64,000 nt of DNA from Nymphaea colorata (Eukaryota > Streptophyta > Magnoliopsida > Nymphaeales > Nymphaeaceae). Below, piece by piece: positions 61,013 through 64,000 of this stretch. Position 1 is the stretch's first letter; each line of letters opens with the position of its first letter. Made by a program: the position numbers and the translations under genes. The notes beneath the pieces were generated by a model. It searched no databases. It was not told the DNA's origin and saw only the letters and a program-made list of their open reading frames with translations. The stretch is from contig NC_045140.1 of assembly GCF_008831285.2 (NCBI RefSeq), forward strand, positions 13,078,505 to 13,142,504. The letters run 5' to 3'.

Positions 61013-64000
61013 TGCCTGGTTCTATTTATTTTAATGGCTCAAATTTTATCCCTTTACTTGATGATTCCAATTATGTTGAATGTTAAGAAAATGTTGTGTT
61101 TACATTGGGTTATATGGATCTGGATATGGCTTTGAGGCGACCTGAGCCACCACCTCTTACACCAGAAAGTACACATAATGAAATAATGTATTTTGACAAG
61201 TGAGAGCATTCTAACCGACTAAGTTTGTTGCTTTTGCAATCAAGGGTCGCTAAGAACATACGTGGTGCTATCCCACCTTGTAGATCGGTGAGAGAGTTCT
61301 TGGATGCAGTTGAGGCTCAATTTGTCAGCTCTCATAAAGCCAGGGCTAGTACCCTAATGTCAAAGTTAATATCTATGAAATATCAAGGAGGGGGTAACAT
61401 TCGCCAGCATATGTTAGAAATGAGGAACATTGCTTCTCAATTGAATGACATGAAGTTGACTATTTCTGAATCTTTCTTGGTATTCTTTACTTTGACCTCT
61501 TTACCAACTGAATATACTTCTTTTTAGATCAGTTACAACACACATAACTGAATGGACATTCAATGAATTGATGTCTAAGTGTGTTGAAGAGGAGGAAAGA
61601 ATGAAGGGTGAGAAGTTGCAAAGTGCACATCTGGTTTCTCACTCTGGGGCTGGTAAAGTTGGCATAAAGAAAAGTTCAATGAAAAGGAGTGCCAAGAAGA
61701 AGTCAACAGGACAACCTGCTTCTCAAACTGCGCAGACTAACTTAGCTCCTATAAAATGTTTCTTGTGCAAGAAAAAGGGGCATAAAAAGTCAGACTGCAT
61801 TAAGTACAAGAATTGGTTAGAGAAGAAAGGTAACATGTCATTTGTTTCATTTGAAAGTAATATGTTACATGTTCCTATTAATAGCTGGTGGATTGACTCT
61901 GGTGCTACTGTGCATATGGACAATAATTTACAGGACTTTCTAAGCAAAAGAGAACCAACACTACATGAGAGGAGCATTTTCTCAGGAAATAAAATGCGCT
62001 CACATGTGAAGGCTGTAGGAGAATGCCAGATTAGGCTTGATACTGGCTTTGTTTTGGATCTTCATGATGTTTTCTTTGTTCCATCATATAGTAGAAACTT
62101 AATTTCTGTATCAAGACTGGACAAATTTGATTTTTGTTTAAAGTTTGAAAATTAAAAAAAAAATGTTGATTTATAAAGATCTTGTTGAAATTGGTTCTGC
62201 TATTTTGTGTGATGGTTTATACAAGTTGAATGTGAAGATCCAATCTCCTGAATTGTTGGTTTCTAGTCATTGTATAAGTGACAATAAGCGTAGTATCATA
62301 AATGATGATTCATACATGCTATGGCACCGCCGTTTGGGTCATATCTCTGAAAAGAGAATAAGGAAACTCATAAATGAAGGGATCTTACGATCTCTTGATT
62401 TTACAAATAATGACATATGTGTAGATTGCATAAAGGTAAAGCAAACTAACATATATAAAGAAGGTGTCGAGCGATGTACTGAAAAGTTAGGAATTGTTCA
62501 CACAGATGTTTGTGGACCTTTCCCTCCTTGTTACACAGGCGAAAAGTATTTTGTCACATTTATAGATGACTATTCTCGGTATTTGTATCTCTACTTAATC
62601 TTTGAAAAATCCGATGTGTGTCAAGTTTTCAAAGACTATAAGAAAGAAGTAGAGAAACAAACCGGTGAGGTTATCAAAATAGTCAGATCAGATAGAGGTG
62701 GTGAATATTATGGTAGGTTCACTGAGATGGGACAAAGGGAGGGACCATTAGCACGATTTTTAAAGGAAGAAGGCATTGTGCCTCAATACACTATGCCAGG
62801 CAGCGCCTACCAAAATGGTGTTGCTGAAAGAAGAAATCGTATGCTTAAAGAAATGGTTCGAGCTATGTTAAATTACTCTACTCTCCCTCTAACCTTGTGG
62901 GGTGAAGCTCTCAGGACAACAGTGCATATCCAAAATGGGGTTCCTACTAAGGCTGTTCCCATAACTCCTTACGAGTTCTGGATAGGTAGGAAACCTTCTC
63001 TTTCTTATATGCATATATGGGGATATCCTGCTGAAGCTAAATTGTATAACCCCTACATAAAAGCCTTTGATCCTAGAACAACCAGTGGTTTCTTTATTGG
63101 TTATCCAGAAAGATCGAAAGGCTATAGATTTTATTGTCCATCTCATACACCACATATTGTGGAAACAAATAAGGCTAAGTTCTTGGAAGATGACTCATTT
63201 GGGTTAGATGCATTACAAAACCTCAATTTTGAGGAAATACAGGATACTGAAAGTAGACCTGATAAAGAGAAAATAAATGTGTATGATTATGTTGTCTCCC
63301 AGGATGACATGAATACAAATCATATAGGCAATGCATCAGATCCAGATGAACTAAGTGTAGATCATACTGATGAACACGAACAGGATGTGGACATACAAAT
63401 TGAAAATGATCAATTACATGTTCGTAGATCTACAAGGGCCAGAAGATCTGCCATATCACCAGACTATGTGGGATTAATGTCATAAAAGAAGAGTTTGACT
63501 CTATGGCTAAAAACTAGACATGGAGCCTTGTGTCGTTGCCTGAAATAGTAAAACCCGTAGGGTGTAAATTAGTCTATAAGACCAAGAGGGACTCTAAAGG
63601 CAACATAGAGAGATACAAGGCAAGATTAGTTGCTAAAGGATTCACACAAATGGAGGACATTGACTATAATGAGATATATTCACCTGTCTCTGCTAAAGAG
63701 TCAATGAGTATTGTCCTTGCACTTGTAACTCATTTTGACTTAGAGCTACATCAGATGGATGTAAAAACGACTTTCTTGAATGGTGATTTGGATGAAGAGG
63801 TATATATAGATCAACCTCAAGGGTTTTCTGAGAGTGGTAAAGATCATTTGGTTTGCAAGCTTAATAAAGCGATTTATGGACCTAAACAGACCTCACGTCA
63901 ATGGTACATTAAGTTTTCCGAAGTCATTACGACTTTTGGGTTTACAGAAAACATCATTGATCGATGTGTGTATCTTAAGACATGTGGGAGTAAGTTCATA

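Larger units (their letters stand above)
58896..64000 (+). mobile_element. Ty1/copia LTR retrotransposon B (plus strand, right part outside window)
   Basis: Copia order gag, zinc knuckle, protease, integrase, then RT running off the right edge. The left limit is tentative: TGTTGGGATTTTTCC at 58896 could begin the 5' LTR, and two TATAAATA boxes follow, but I found no primer-binding site, so the LTR end is unknown. Gag type resembles plant Tork/TNT1-94-like elements. Coding is broken in several places. Confidence 0.85.
59107..64000 (+). pseudogene. copia B gag-pol, broken, with a probable intron in gag
   Basis: Exon-like start 59107-59230 (MAEERNPLPPPPPLPPQG...) ends at a CAG/GT donor in phase 1. 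The rest of gag resumes at 61013 after TCTGCAG and is in phase with it. Then: gag core (IRGAIPPCRSVREFLDAVEAQF), zinc knuckle CFLCKKKGHKKSDC (about 61758-61799), protease WWIDSGAT (about 61886), integrase with HTDVCGP (62500), RSDRGGEY (62685) and NGVAERRNR (62815), then RT. Breaks: TAA 61084-61086, TGA 61201-61203, TAG 61525-61527, frameshift near 61545, a shift at the A-run 62150-62162, a shift near 63483, TAG 63515-63517. RT continues to the window end without reaching YVDD. Confidence 0.88.

Overview
This is nuclear DNA of a flowering plant. Evidence: spliced genes with GT-AG introns, a cytosolic ribosomal protein gene with a plant-type telo-box promoter, the plant F-box/kelch family, Ty1/copia retrotransposons primed by initiator-Met tRNA, many small terminal-inverted-repeat elements, and long AT-rich intergenic DNA. 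The species cannot be read from the sequence.

Layout: (1) 1-4750, a nearly complete Ty1/copia element on the minus strand; its right LTR, PBS, PPT and a broken gag-pol are visible, and its left LTR runs off the window. (2) 7.4-11.0 kb, F-box/kelch gene copy a (minus). (3) 17.6-26.4 kb, a seven-exon STEEP1/CXorf56-family gene (minus) whose introns carry two related TIR elements with 8-bp target duplications. (4) 26.4-36.7 kb, intergenic DNA with at least six MITE-like or GC-rich elements. (5) 36.7-38.95 kb, F-box/kelch gene copy b (plus), an inverted paralogue of copy a that keeps the same core promoter and 5'UTR. (6) 39-46.5 kb, AT-rich DNA with no gene seen. (7) 46.5-49.6 kb, a truncated copia remnant (plus). 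(8) 49.6-53.2 kb, unassigned repeat-like DNA. (9) 53.25-58.33 kb, the ribosomal protein L17 (uL22) gene (minus), with a cluster of H/ACA snoRNA-like units in its last intron. (10) 58.9-64 kb, a second, broken copia element (plus) that runs off the right edge and whose gag appears to be split by a 1.8-kb intron.

Four host genes are supported: two F-box/kelch paralogues (probable SCF ubiquitin-ligase adaptors), a STEEP1-family zinc protein, and RPL17, which probably hosts snoRNAs and so would couple ribosomal-protein and rRNA-modification functions. They do not form a pathway together. No CRISPR array, tRNA or rRNA gene was seen. The most interesting signals are the intronic H/ACA units, the paired AT-microsatellite TIR elements, the in-phase gag intron, and the start-codon loss in F-box/kelch copy a.
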